DNA from: Stachybotrys elegans
Lineage: Eukaryota > Ascomycota > Sordariomycetes > Hypocreales > Stachybotryaceae
Assembly (NCBI GenBank): GCA_020746835.1
Contig: JAGPNK010000009.1
Coordinates: forward strand, 2,020,970-2,084,969
Length of the DNA: 64,000 nt
Direction: 5' to 3'
Shown in pieces: positions 12,397 through 20,996 of the stretch; the stretch's first letter is position 1, and every line of letters begins with the position of its first letter. A program made the translations under genes and the position numbers. Under the pieces are notes generated by a model. It saw only the letters and a list, made by a program, of their open reading frames with translations, had not been told where the DNA came from and did not search any database.

Positions 12397-13152
12397 TAAG
12401 ACTCTTTCTATTATAATTAACCCTTTCTACATACGCACTGTGGTTTCAAATCCATTTATTGCAGCCACGCTAACGTTACATTAATTCATTGTCATTGCCA
12501 AACACAAACAAGCTGGAGATCCTTTAGAACGGGTTTATGGGAAACGCTTGGGTGGTCTCTTCGGACTACTGGGTCACGAGGGACCCGTGTGGTATAGGCG
12601 ATCTTATCTCCATCATAATGAATAAAGAATTCAACGCCTATCTCGCTATCGGTTCGTGCCTGTTCGCACCTCCAAGTACTGTCAATCGTGATCTGGTCTG
12701 GCGAGTCCGTGGAATAAAGTCATCCATGGTCTCCATATAGTCTTTAATTGCTGTATCGGATACCCAGTATACTGGTTCGAGGCTACGAGATAATCGCTGT
12801 TCGACAGCCTCTGGAGTTTGAGCTTCATTTCAACACGACTCCAGCGCCGCAGAGAGCCCAGAAAGCCGGCCCTCCTTGGTGCTGCACTTATCGGTAACCC
12901 GCATTGGCGGTATCGATGGCCACTTCCTTGAGGGCATCGCAGCCCCTGCCGAAGCTTCGTAGATGGGCCTAAACCGCCCCTAGAATAAAGTCACTACCTC
13001 CTACTGTGGGACATCGGCCGCCCTTGACGAGGGCCTTGTAAGTTTTCCTAGACCTCACTGCCTTGTAGAGTTATGGTCTTGGCGCCCATGTTGACGGTAA
13101 CGTCTCAGTCTGGATAGATCAAGGGAAATGCCTTCCTTTGCTATAGAGGACC
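12397..13152. other. No gene seen
   Basis: No frame with recognisable domains. Near 12430-12480 a stretch (TACGCACTGTGGTTTC...) weakly resembles 33275-33330, so it may be remnant repeat sequence. Confidence 0.4.
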
Positions 13153-13560
13153 TCATGTGTGAGTGGCCCCTATTCTTGGTAATGGCAATGTTGTAGAGTT
13201 TGACAACCCGAAGAACAGTTTAACCTTGGAGATCTGTTTGGGCTGTACTATGCAGCCGAGTCTGAAGAATCGATACAATAGGTTAGAAGTTGCAATCGAG
13301 CGCTCGTAGTCCTCGCCACCAATCTGCAGCACTGAGATTTCGTTTAGCAGAGTGCTAATAACGGCGTTCATGATGAGAGCCGAGATTGATGTTCGGTGGG
13401 GGTTTGTAAGGATGTGTAGGAACGTCTGAGTAGTGAGGACTGTTTTCGAGAAATAGCTAGGCATGGCTGTAAACAGAGGTACTTGGTCGGTGTCTGTACT
13501 TGCTGCGACATGGTCACCGTCACCGGAGTTGTACGGAAGTGCTGCATTACTGTCAAGCAA
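13153..13560 (-). pseudogene. Possible C-terminal fragment of a fungal transcription regulator
   Basis: A minus-strand open stretch of 135 codons. Its middle (a long helix followed by IGGEDYERSIATSNLLYRFF) has the pattern of the C-terminal helical region of AflR/GliZ-like Zn(II)2Cys6 regulators, where an acidic GED/E block precedes a leucine-rich helix. No Zn2Cys6 DNA-binding domain is found upstream, and there is no clear ATG, so if the assignment is right this is only a fragment. The resemblance is weak and rests on pattern alone. Confidence 0.25.
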
Positions 13561-13865
13561 GTAATGCTGTGTGATTCGTGGAGCCTGCGTTAACTCGTCA
13601 GCAAGCGCAAATGCAAGTCAGGTGAGTACCATCTCGCAGAATGGGACGCTTATCTGGGACATTCGTCAATGATACTGCGGTTCTTTTCGACTCAAGCGGA
13701 CATTATTGTTCTGTTACAGCTGGTTCTGCTTGAGTCTGCATCACCAGGGACTGCAGATTCTACAATGTCAGTTTTGGAACACTCTACGCGCTGCTGCTTG
13801 CATACTCGAACCCGCATAAATGCATCTATGCAGAGAACGGAGAGCTGCTGTCTCTTTGCTGCAGG

Positions 13866-13964
13866 CTGCTGCCACGCAATAGTGCGGCGGCGATGTATAC
13901 GGTTCGGCCGATGGAGCACGATTTGGCGTGCAGAGAAAGAACAGCGCGGCTGAGAGATTTAGAG
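13866..13964 (-). repeat. Inverted partner of the repeat at 18628-18725
   Basis: The reverse complement of this segment matches 18628-18725 over roughly 95 bp with a handful of mismatches and small indels. Shared core: CTCCATCGGCCGAACCG, then CGCCGCCGCACTATTGCG and TGGCAGCAG. The two copies face each other across 4.7 kb. Confidence 0.65.
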
Positions 13965-14293
13965 CTCCAACGAGGTTTTATGGCAGCGCGTGGAGCTGGT
14001 GCGGAAGGCTAGTAGAGCTGATATATCCCTAGCCACATACTTTCTTCAGAGACTACGAGCTGTCGAGCCCAGCGCACGCCGCCAGGTCTTTGCTGAAGCA
14101 GGTTCCATGTTCCGCCAGGAGCGCCACTGGGGCTGTCACTTCGACAACGGCGAAACAGAAAGTCACGAGTCTGAGGGCCTAATGCAGTCGTCTTCATGGC
14201 CAAATTCGACCTTGAAGAGGCTACAGTTGTAGGTAAGGCCACAGCTTCTGTTGGCGGCCAGCATGTTCATCTAGCTTTGCCCGCAGCCTGCTT

Positions 14294-14330
14294 ACGCACT
14301 GGAATAACGCACTGGAATAACGCACTGGAA
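14294..14330. repeat. Short tandem repeat, three 13 bp units
   Basis: ACGCACTGGAATA is repeated twice and followed by a partial third unit. Confidence 0.85.
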
Positions 14331-14509
14331 CATAAAGGCACAATGCCATGATTGAGTACCTGGGCCAGTGGATACGGCGGGCGGTCCAGACGTCAGCGTA
14401 GTTGCAGGATGAACCAAGGCGGCAAGGAAGGCATAGGGCAGAGGAGGCACAGATAGGGGCTGGTAATAATGAACGTTGATACGTTTCTAATAAGGCTTTG
14501 GCTGAGCGT

Positions 14510-15718
14510 TTTGTTCTTAGCGATTCTACTAGCAGTGCTTGGATTTTCTTAGATGCTTGTCCGGAAACCTTCTTTAATACCTCCGATGGAAGCTCTATCT
14601 CGCTTGCTAGCCGTGATTGATTCGTGAACTTGCATTCGAATAAGAGCCACTGTGATAGCTGATCTTCCAGCTTTGCTTGAAATGGCGTGACAGCCGAGTC
14701 CCTCTGCTACATTACTTGGCTCAAGCAATGCATCGCTAGTCATTGATGCGTAGGGCCCAGGAGATGGCGTGGCTCTATTTCAATCGTCTGGAATAGGCGA
14801 AGTGTTTCCTCTATATCAAGTAAGCCGGCAACAAAGCGCCAGAAGATATCGTAGCGAGCGTTGTATTCGTATTTCCCAAGAAACCCGGCAGGTATGATTT
14901 TTTTTTATTTCTGTTGCTGAACGTCAGACAATTAAGTGGTTGTCTATCTTTCCCCTGATGTATAAAATAATGTGCTGCGATGTACTCTTGGAACGTCAGA
15001 TGCAGAAAGAGATAATTGCGAGCTTCCAAAAAGGGTCTGATGCCCGCCGATAAGAGAGGCGCGCAAGCGTTTTGTCGGGCAGGATATTCGAATTCGAGAT
15101 TTGGAACTGCTCATGCACTGCTTTCCAATGCTGTGATTGGAAGTTTATCACGTCGCTATGCAGTTCAGTAAAGGCAAGGCCTTCAAGAAGGTAGATCTCA
15201 CTATCAAGCATGTTGTCCAGGTCCACGTTTTCAATATGATGCTGCGTCGGTCTCGTTCGGGCTGTCTCGTGAACTTATTTGCTGTCTCTTCAAAGGCCAC
15301 CCAGGAAGCTCGAAAGACAGTCAGTTTAGCGTTGTGAGTCTCGTTGTGTTCTCTGTCGGTAGCATTGAATTGATGCAACTAATCTGGTTTGGCAAGCTAA
15401 TGCTGACCTTGATACTTGAGAAGAGCAAGGAGGTCTTTTGCAATATTCTCGTGAATGCCGGCAACCCGTCCCAAGATTTCTGGAAGTTGTAAATGGCAGC
15501 GATGGCGCGTCTGAAATCATTGTAATCCTCCCGCCTTGGAGGGTTTGGAATTCGCAGAGCGACGAAAGAAGAAGGGCGGTCAGGTTTGGTACCCAGGTGA
15601 CCCATCTTCGCCGGAAGGAAGCTGAGGTGAGAGGAATACATGGCTGACGATGCTTCCCAGGGTACATTCTTCCATTTTTAGTCTCGATGGTGATTGTCGT
15701 GACAGTTGCAAATGGCAA
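14510..15718 (-). pseudogene. Relic of an NLR-type (NACHT) STAND protein
   Basis: Minus-strand pieces in shifting frames form the middle part of a fungal NACHT protein. Recognisable blocks are NYLFLHLTFQEYIAAHYF (15030-14970), YNARYDIFWRFVAGLL (about 14850-14800) and LLGPTHQ followed by LAMHCLS (about 14760-14710). These are the usual conserved blocks after the NACHT module. The P-loop is not visible. In-frame stops occur after LLGPTHQ and after LAMHCLSQVM, and frames change around 15330. Fungal NLRs act as sensors in non-self recognition; this copy cannot make a protein. Ankyrin or HEAT repeats normally follow, but none are seen. Confidence 0.7.
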
Positions 15719-15913
15719 GAGAGACTCAGTCAGTGAGGAAAGAGCTCAGAATGATATGCAACCAAGACTAAAGTATTGGATCACCGAAGCAAACCAACCC
15801 AACAGATAAGTACGCTCACTCTAGGAAGGCTTCCTTGCGTTGCAGAGATTGTGGTTCTGGTAGCTTTAGATGATGGAGTGTTATATGCAAGGTAAATTAA
15901 TTATCTCTCCTTG

Positions 15914-16313
15914 TGTGTGATCCAGTCACCGGAAGCCATTTTGCAGTCATCGAAAACCTTGATATCGCATCATTGACAGCAGCCTTGACCAAGCCTACCG
16001 GAACAAGCTGTCTCGCCCGACTGCATCACTCGCCGATGCCTCATCCCGACCCGACTGTATTACTCGCCGAAGCCACATTGCAGAAGGCTTCTCCAGGCGC
16101 CTGACGCCACGGCGGAATCGCGATAGAAGCTTCTGGCTAATTGCAGCAGGTGGCTCAAAATTTTTGATATCTGCCGCAGCCATAAGCTTTCTTAATTGAG
16201 TATTTTTTTAATCAGTTATTATCTATTAATCTAATATTATCTTTATTATTAGAGGGGGCCTTCTTAAAGTCACTGGTCTATATCCCATTGGGGCACATAA
16301 ACAGGAAATCTTA
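15914..16313 (+). repeat. Dispersed short repeat, copy C (longest, RIP-like)
   Basis: The 3' 160 bp align with copy A and the last 110 bp with copy D. Relative to D many C and G positions are T and A (for example TTATTATTAG where D has TTGTCGTCAG), as expected after RIP. It is bounded by an exact 12 bp direct repeat, TATCTCTCCTTG, at 15902-15913 and 16314-16325. The extra 5' part holds an imperfect duplication of a CCCGACTG...ACTCGCCGA unit (about 16016-16075). Confidence 0.65.
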
Positions 16314-16488
16314 TATCTCTCCTTGCGTTGATAAGGCAAGGTTCTTACTCTTCCACCCCAAAGACGATTACGCCCAAAGAGCAGGCTTGAAGCTTTATAC
16401 GTTGCTGCAGATGAAAATTCAGTATGAGAGGCACGCGATACATCATAGTTCAAATTATCGAGACTCTCTACTTTTCCAGTCTGGGCTC

Positions 16489-17514
16489 CTACTCCTCCGA
16501 GATCTTCACAACGACCTTGCCCCTGGCTTGACCAGACTCAACCTTGTTCCACGCCTCAGCAAACTGATCAAATTCAACCACGCTATCAATATTTGGCTTG
16601 AGCTTGCCAGCCTCCAACATTTGCGATATCACGTTCAAATCTTTGCCGAGGGGAGTGATGACGAAAAACAAGCTGCGAACATCCTTCTTCACGTCCTCTG
16701 GGCGATTCTTCTCCGGTTCACCACAAACACTGACGAGAGTTCCTCCGTTACGGACTGCATACCAAGACTGGGCGAGTGATGGGCCTCCAATGCAGTCAAA
16801 GACTAGGTCAACTTCTCGAGATGTCGGATCTTCGGCCACCCATTCGCCGATGGACTGCTTGGTGTAGTCCATCAATTCTGTCGCACCTAGTTCCCTCGCA
16901 AAATCGAGATTCTTTGAGTTGACAGCGGTTGCGACAGCAGCAGCTCCGGCGGCTCGGGCAAGCTGCAAGGCCCAGCTGCCGACACCTCCGGCTCCCGCGG
17001 TGACCAGAACACGGAGCTTCGCGTTCTTCTCTCGCGCCGCTTCATCGCCCGACAGCGCCGCGGGGTCTAATGTCCCTTGAGTAAACAGCGACTGGTATGC
17101 CGTCAGGGCGCTGATTGGAGTCGCAGCAGTTTCGGCCCAGCTAAGGTTCTTGGGCTTGATAGCAAGTTCCGAAGCCCTCGCAAGAACGTACTCTGCCGCA
17201 GCTCCTGGGCGATTGGCCTCGATGCGCGCGTAGACTTGGTCGCCCAACTTGAAGCTGCTGTCGGCTGGAGCCGAGACGACGGTTCCAGCGAGATCTTGTC
17301 CTGGGATGGGGATTTTGTCGTTGCCAATAAACTCAGGTGCCCAGATGGCCCAATCCAGCTCGCCTTTGACGGGAGCTGTGGCGTGGACCTTGACGAGTAT
17401 ATCCATGGGATGAGTTGGTACTGGAACCGGCTGCTCGGACAGGATGAGCTTGTGGGAGTGTTTGTCTGGCTGAAGGACGGCCTTCATGGTGGTGGGAAGA
17501 TTGACAGAGGCCAT
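16489..17514 (-). CDS. Zinc-less medium-chain reductase (quinone oxidoreductase type)
   Basis: An intact 341-codon frame with ATG at 17514. The N-terminal GroES-like half contains IPGQDLAGTVV, where zinc-dependent relatives carry GHE, so the catalytic zinc site is missing as in zeta-crystallin-like NADPH:quinone oxidoreductases. The Rossmann half has AGAGGVGSWALQLAR at about residues 170-184 for the nucleotide phosphate. Length and domain order match the family. Expected reaction: NAD(P)H-dependent reduction of quinones or activated double bonds in the cytosol; the substrate cannot be read from the sequence. It is single-exon, undamaged and isolated between relics, so it is probably functional. 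Confidence 0.88.
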   Translation of the reverse strand: MASVNLPTTMKAVLQPDKHSHKLILSEQPVPVPTHPMDILVKVHATAPVKGELDWAIWAPEFIGNDKIPIPGQDLAGTVVSAPADSSFKLGDQVYARIEANRPGAAAEYVLARASELAIKPKNLSWAETAATPISALTAYQSLFTQGTLDPAALSGDEAAREKNAKLRVLVTAGAGGVGSWALQLARAAGAAAVATAVNSKNLDFARELGATELMDYTKQSIGEWVAEDPTSREVDLVFDCIGGPSLAQSWYAVRNGGTLVSVCGEPEKNRPEDVKKDVRSLFFVITPLGKDLNVISQMLEAGKLKPNIDSVVEFDQFAEAWNKVESGQARGKVVVKISEE

Positions 17515-17645
17515 GATCTCTACAAGTCGATTATAAGTTGGTAAAGGCTAGGTGATGATCGGTAGATTGAATGCAGTTCGAGAGAGTCCAGGCTGATTGA
17601 GCACAAGATGACTGTTTTATTTCAGTATGTACACGGCCACCTCGG

Positions 17646-17654
17646 ATATATATA
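17646..17654 (-). promoter_or_regulatory. TATA-like element upstream of the MDR reductase
   Basis: ATATATATA about 130 bp upstream of the start codon at 17514, in a plausible position for a fungal core promoter. Confidence 0.4.
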
Positions 17655-17659
17655 CCTCA

Positions 17660-18627
17660 ATTGATTGACGACCTTGATCAGGCATCTTTGAGCTTAACTG
17701 TAATAATCTTTGCATTGGAATTCAACTAGACAGTGTTTAGAACACTGTTTGCCATACATCAGGTGGGGTCAGCTGTGTTTAACTTTCCGAGGCTGCCGTT
17801 ACTCACAATCCCTTCGCATCATGTGCCAGTCAGTCCACGGGCACCTGAATCGAGATTCACCAGGCCTTGATGGCTGAGAAATGGCTCAGAGTCAAGCTGG
17901 AAGAAATTCTAGGCCGAGGACTCGGATGTGCCATCTTTGACCAAGGTGCCGCTTGAGATGTCCCACTGAACAAGCCCGCTTTCAGTTGCTCCTGTCGGAG
18001 CGCCCGGAGTATATCCCAGCGAAAGCTGTGCGATGTGCGCACATTGTGCCGCAAAAACCTCCTTCCTTAGTATTGATGATTGGCGAGCGGAACGTGTGGA
18101 GTTTCTAGTCCCCCAGGTGTGTCCGAAACGGAGAAGCCTGCCGAAGAGCGCGAAGCCTCAGATATAGTGGACTGGGGTCTTGGCCAAGTCAATGGCTAAT
18201 GATAGATGTACCAGCATTTCCCCTCGCTACATAGGGTACATCGCAGTAGTTACAGGTGGTGCGGGTTCAGAGGTTACTTTATGTACTGACATGTTAAAAG
18301 ACGTGGGCGGCTACATCATCTGAGGCTTCGCGTTCAAGGGGATATTAAGAGAGGATCCATGCTTCTAATAAAGGCCAAAGCCCCCCCGCGAAACCCCGAG
18401 AGTTACGTTCAAAGGTGAATCATCATGGCCTTCCCCAACGTCGACTTGAATCTCCGATGGGAGGATCACAGCGTGGTCAAGAAAGACGGCCAGGGGACTA
18501 TCAATGGTGAGTTCTGCCTTCTTACTGAGTAGCGATGTTTTTCTGAAAAGCCGGTGGACTTGCTGGCGAGCCCATGAAAAGAAAGCTCAATCTCGGACGA
18601 TGCTGCCGGACGATTACTTATCCTCAG
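17660..18627. other. Gene-poor interval with one possible orphan first exon
   Basis: Mostly no coding signal. At 18424 an ATG opens a 29-codon frame (MAFPNVDLNLRWED...) ending at a GTGAGT donor-like site near 18510, but no continuation is found before the repeat at 18628. It could be the 5' remnant of a gene cut by that repeat. Confidence 0.3.
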
Positions 18628-18725
18628 CTCTAGATATCTCAGCCGCGGTTCTTTTCTCTCCACGCCAACTCGTGCTCCATCGGCCGAACCGCATACGCCG
18701 CCGCACTATTGCGTGGCAGCAGAAA
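18628..18725 (+). repeat. Inverted partner of the repeat at 13866-13964
   Basis: Matches the reverse complement of 13866-13964 from AGCTCTAGATATCTCAGCCG through TATTGCGTGGCAGCAG. Similarity ends abruptly on both sides. Confidence 0.65.
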
Positions 18726-19049
18726 TGGTGTTGTCCCGCGTCATGGTCAGCTGGGTTAGATAGTCTCCGGTTGGAAGGCTGATGAAGTTGCTTTCATGAT
18801 TGTCGCGATAGGGTCGGGGATAAGATTTCATGCCAAGGTCCATAATAAAAGTAAAAATTGCCTGGATTTGAGGCATGATGCTGTTGCCGTTGTAATATAA
18901 GTCGACTCGAAGAACATGTCCAAGACTGGCAGAGGAAGTTGGCATATCTTGCAGGCAGGAGAACATGGTATCAGTCCCACTAGTATTGACGGTGGTTCCA
19001 AAAAGGCCGCTTATCATATACGAGCCGATACTGGCAGTCGGTGAGGGGA

Positions 19050-19790
19050 TATTGACCCTAGGGCGTTATCAGTTGAAGGTGGGTAAAAATGGCAAACGAT
19101 GAAGATAGAAAACGTACTGCGGTGCGGCAGCTGTAGGTCCTGATGTAGATGCGTTCGCAGACGCTGGTGTGGGGGTGGGTGTTGGGACCGGGACCTCGGT
19201 ATCGAAGTCCTGAAGAATGGCTGTAATGTCACCGATATCGTATTGAACGAATTCTTAATCATTCTTCTTTTCGTATAGGAATTTTTGGACCAATTCGGGC
19301 CTGCTGTTGAAGAGAAGATGGCACTTGTACGCCACATCATCCACTTCTGTCAACTTGCTAGTCCCGGCGATAGTGTATCTCAGCTCCGCGAACTTTTCAA
19401 AGTAGGCCGCAAGACTGGCGCTCCCCTGATGGTAGGTGTAAAAGTCACGCAAGACTTTGATGCGCCATCCTTTGCCCAGAGCGTACTCTTTGACCTTGTC
19501 TCAGAAGGTATCCCAGTCGTCTTTATCGAGAGTCCGACGATTCTGGGTGTACCATGGAGTTACGCCTTGACTCTTCGTGGGCAGGTGAGACTGTTTTCAT
19601 GGCTCTCTGGATCTTCTGTTGATTTGTCAACTTCTTATAGGGATTCTCATCGTCGTATATGTCGAAGTCCTCTTCGCATCGACTTAGCCAGTCAGCTATT
19701 GCCCGCTGTCAGAGAGCCGGTGAAGGATTCGATGCCCATGTTTGATGTCTGTGATTTGGTGATGTTGCGGAGATAGATGGAGATCCGGAG
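19050..19790 (-). mobile_element. LTR-retrotransposon gag relic
   Basis: On the minus strand the conceptual product includes a gag-like helical core: DWLSRCEEDFDIYDDENPYK (about 19690-19640), then WDTF, a stop, KVKEYALGKG, and FYTYHQGSASLAAYFEKFAE (about 19445-19385), followed by a Pro/Thr-rich tail (VPVPTPTPTPASA). The pattern Q-G-S-x-S-x-x-x-Y-x-x-x-F-x-x-L is typical of Ty1/copia and Ty3/gypsy gag capsid regions. There are several frame changes and a TGA inside the core. No reverse transcriptase or integrase follows, so only a gag fragment remains. Confidence 0.6.
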
Positions 19791-19835
19791 TGAAATTCGG
19801 TCAGCTCTACCCCGCCCCCTACATCGAGAAGTACA

Positions 19836-20064
19836 CCAGCATATCCCTTTGAGTGTGGTAAGCTGCCCTCATGCACAGACGGGGTTTCGACCAATAAAAA
19901 TACAGGAGAAAATCGTGACTTTGGTTTCCTAGGATATTGGGCTTCCTGCCGGGTACATAGAGCTATATTATACAGTAATTTGCATAGAGAAGGGATCAAC
20001 GTTGCTTCTTGTACCGACATAAATTGAGGGGTATATGGGTCGAACACTCAAAGGGATATGCCGG
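19836..20064. repeat. 21 bp inverted repeat bounding 229 bp
   Basis: CCAGCATATCCCTTTGAGTG at 19836-19855 is matched in inverted orientation at 20045-20064 (one mismatch over 21 bp counting the next base). Similarity does not extend beyond the arms. It lies just upstream of the gag relic and may be part of its LTR or a separate small inverted-repeat element. Confidence 0.55.
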
Positions 20065-20801
20065 ACTCTATCCGGAGCCAGATTGTCCTCGTCCAGAGTG
20101 GCATGGCAGATTTCTTCTGGCGCTCAGAGTAAACCCGCGCACACTCACGGAGCCAGCAGTGAAGATTCTCCGTGATACACCCGACAGTACGCTACTTGTG
20201 CACGTCAGCCGGATCAAGCGATGGTACACAAATAACAGGTCGTACTTGGAATCCACCGGCCGAACACTGTCGAATGCCACTACCATATAGCGCCCAGGGC
20301 GCTCTCAGTTCTCGCAGATGTGCAGCTTTGGCCGGAAGTTTGCCTCGCGCCTTTCTCCCGAGGGTGGTCCTCGGCTTCCTCCTTGGCATTCTATTGTGCA
20401 TCATGCACAGCCTGACTTGCTGGAGGTTGTGAGGCGTGAAACGAACATCATTACAGCGTTAACGACGGGGCCCAAAGGTGCTATATCTATTCTGATATCA
20501 TCGGATGGGAAGACGCGAAGATGCCGAAAGGAAAGGCCGGATGGTGGAGCTCAAATTTCAAGGAAGCATACACATTGGACATTTCAAACAACCTAGACAA
20601 GTACCGGGAAATGATTATCAAGACGTCTTCTAAGAAGATTAACTATCTTATACTTGTATTGCAAGACATTATTCCATGTTACTGGCAGGGGGCGGTCATA
20701 CTAGATTAAGAACTCAGAGAATAGTAGAGTAGCCTGCTAACCCATAAGGCCGAGTAGCGTTACATAAAAGCAGATTTCCTAGCCACATACCCCATGGTCG
20801 G
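20065..20801. other. No assignable gene
   Basis: Open stretches on the plus strand (20009-20290, 20521-20709) have no recognisable motif. The second (MPKGKAGWWSSNFKEAYTL...) has no supported exon neighbours. Confidence 0.35.
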
Positions 20802-20902
20802 CACCAATTGTTATCTATTGATCTGATATCGTCTTTGTCGTCAGAGGGGGCTCCTCGAAGTCACTGGTCTGTATCCCATTGAGGCACACGAACGGGAAAT
20901 CC
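20802..20902 (+). repeat. Dispersed short repeat, copy D
   Basis: The least mutated 101 bp copy of the family (TTATCTATTGATCTGATATC ... AACGGGAAATCC). It is flanked by an 18 bp direct repeat with one mismatch, CACATACCCCATGGTCGG at 20784-20801 and CACATACCGCATGGTCGG at 20903-20920. Confidence 0.7.
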
Positions 20903-20996
20903 CACATACCGCATGGTCGGAAACCTCCGTGGCCATGTCGGCCTGGCTGCGAGACGGCTTGTTCCGAGTCGTTATATATAGTAAGCGTAGTTCTAC

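Noticed and set aside
16288..16779. Plus-strand open frame of 163 codons
   Set aside because: It starts inside repeat copy C and then runs antisense through the end of the intact MDR reductase gene; no domain.
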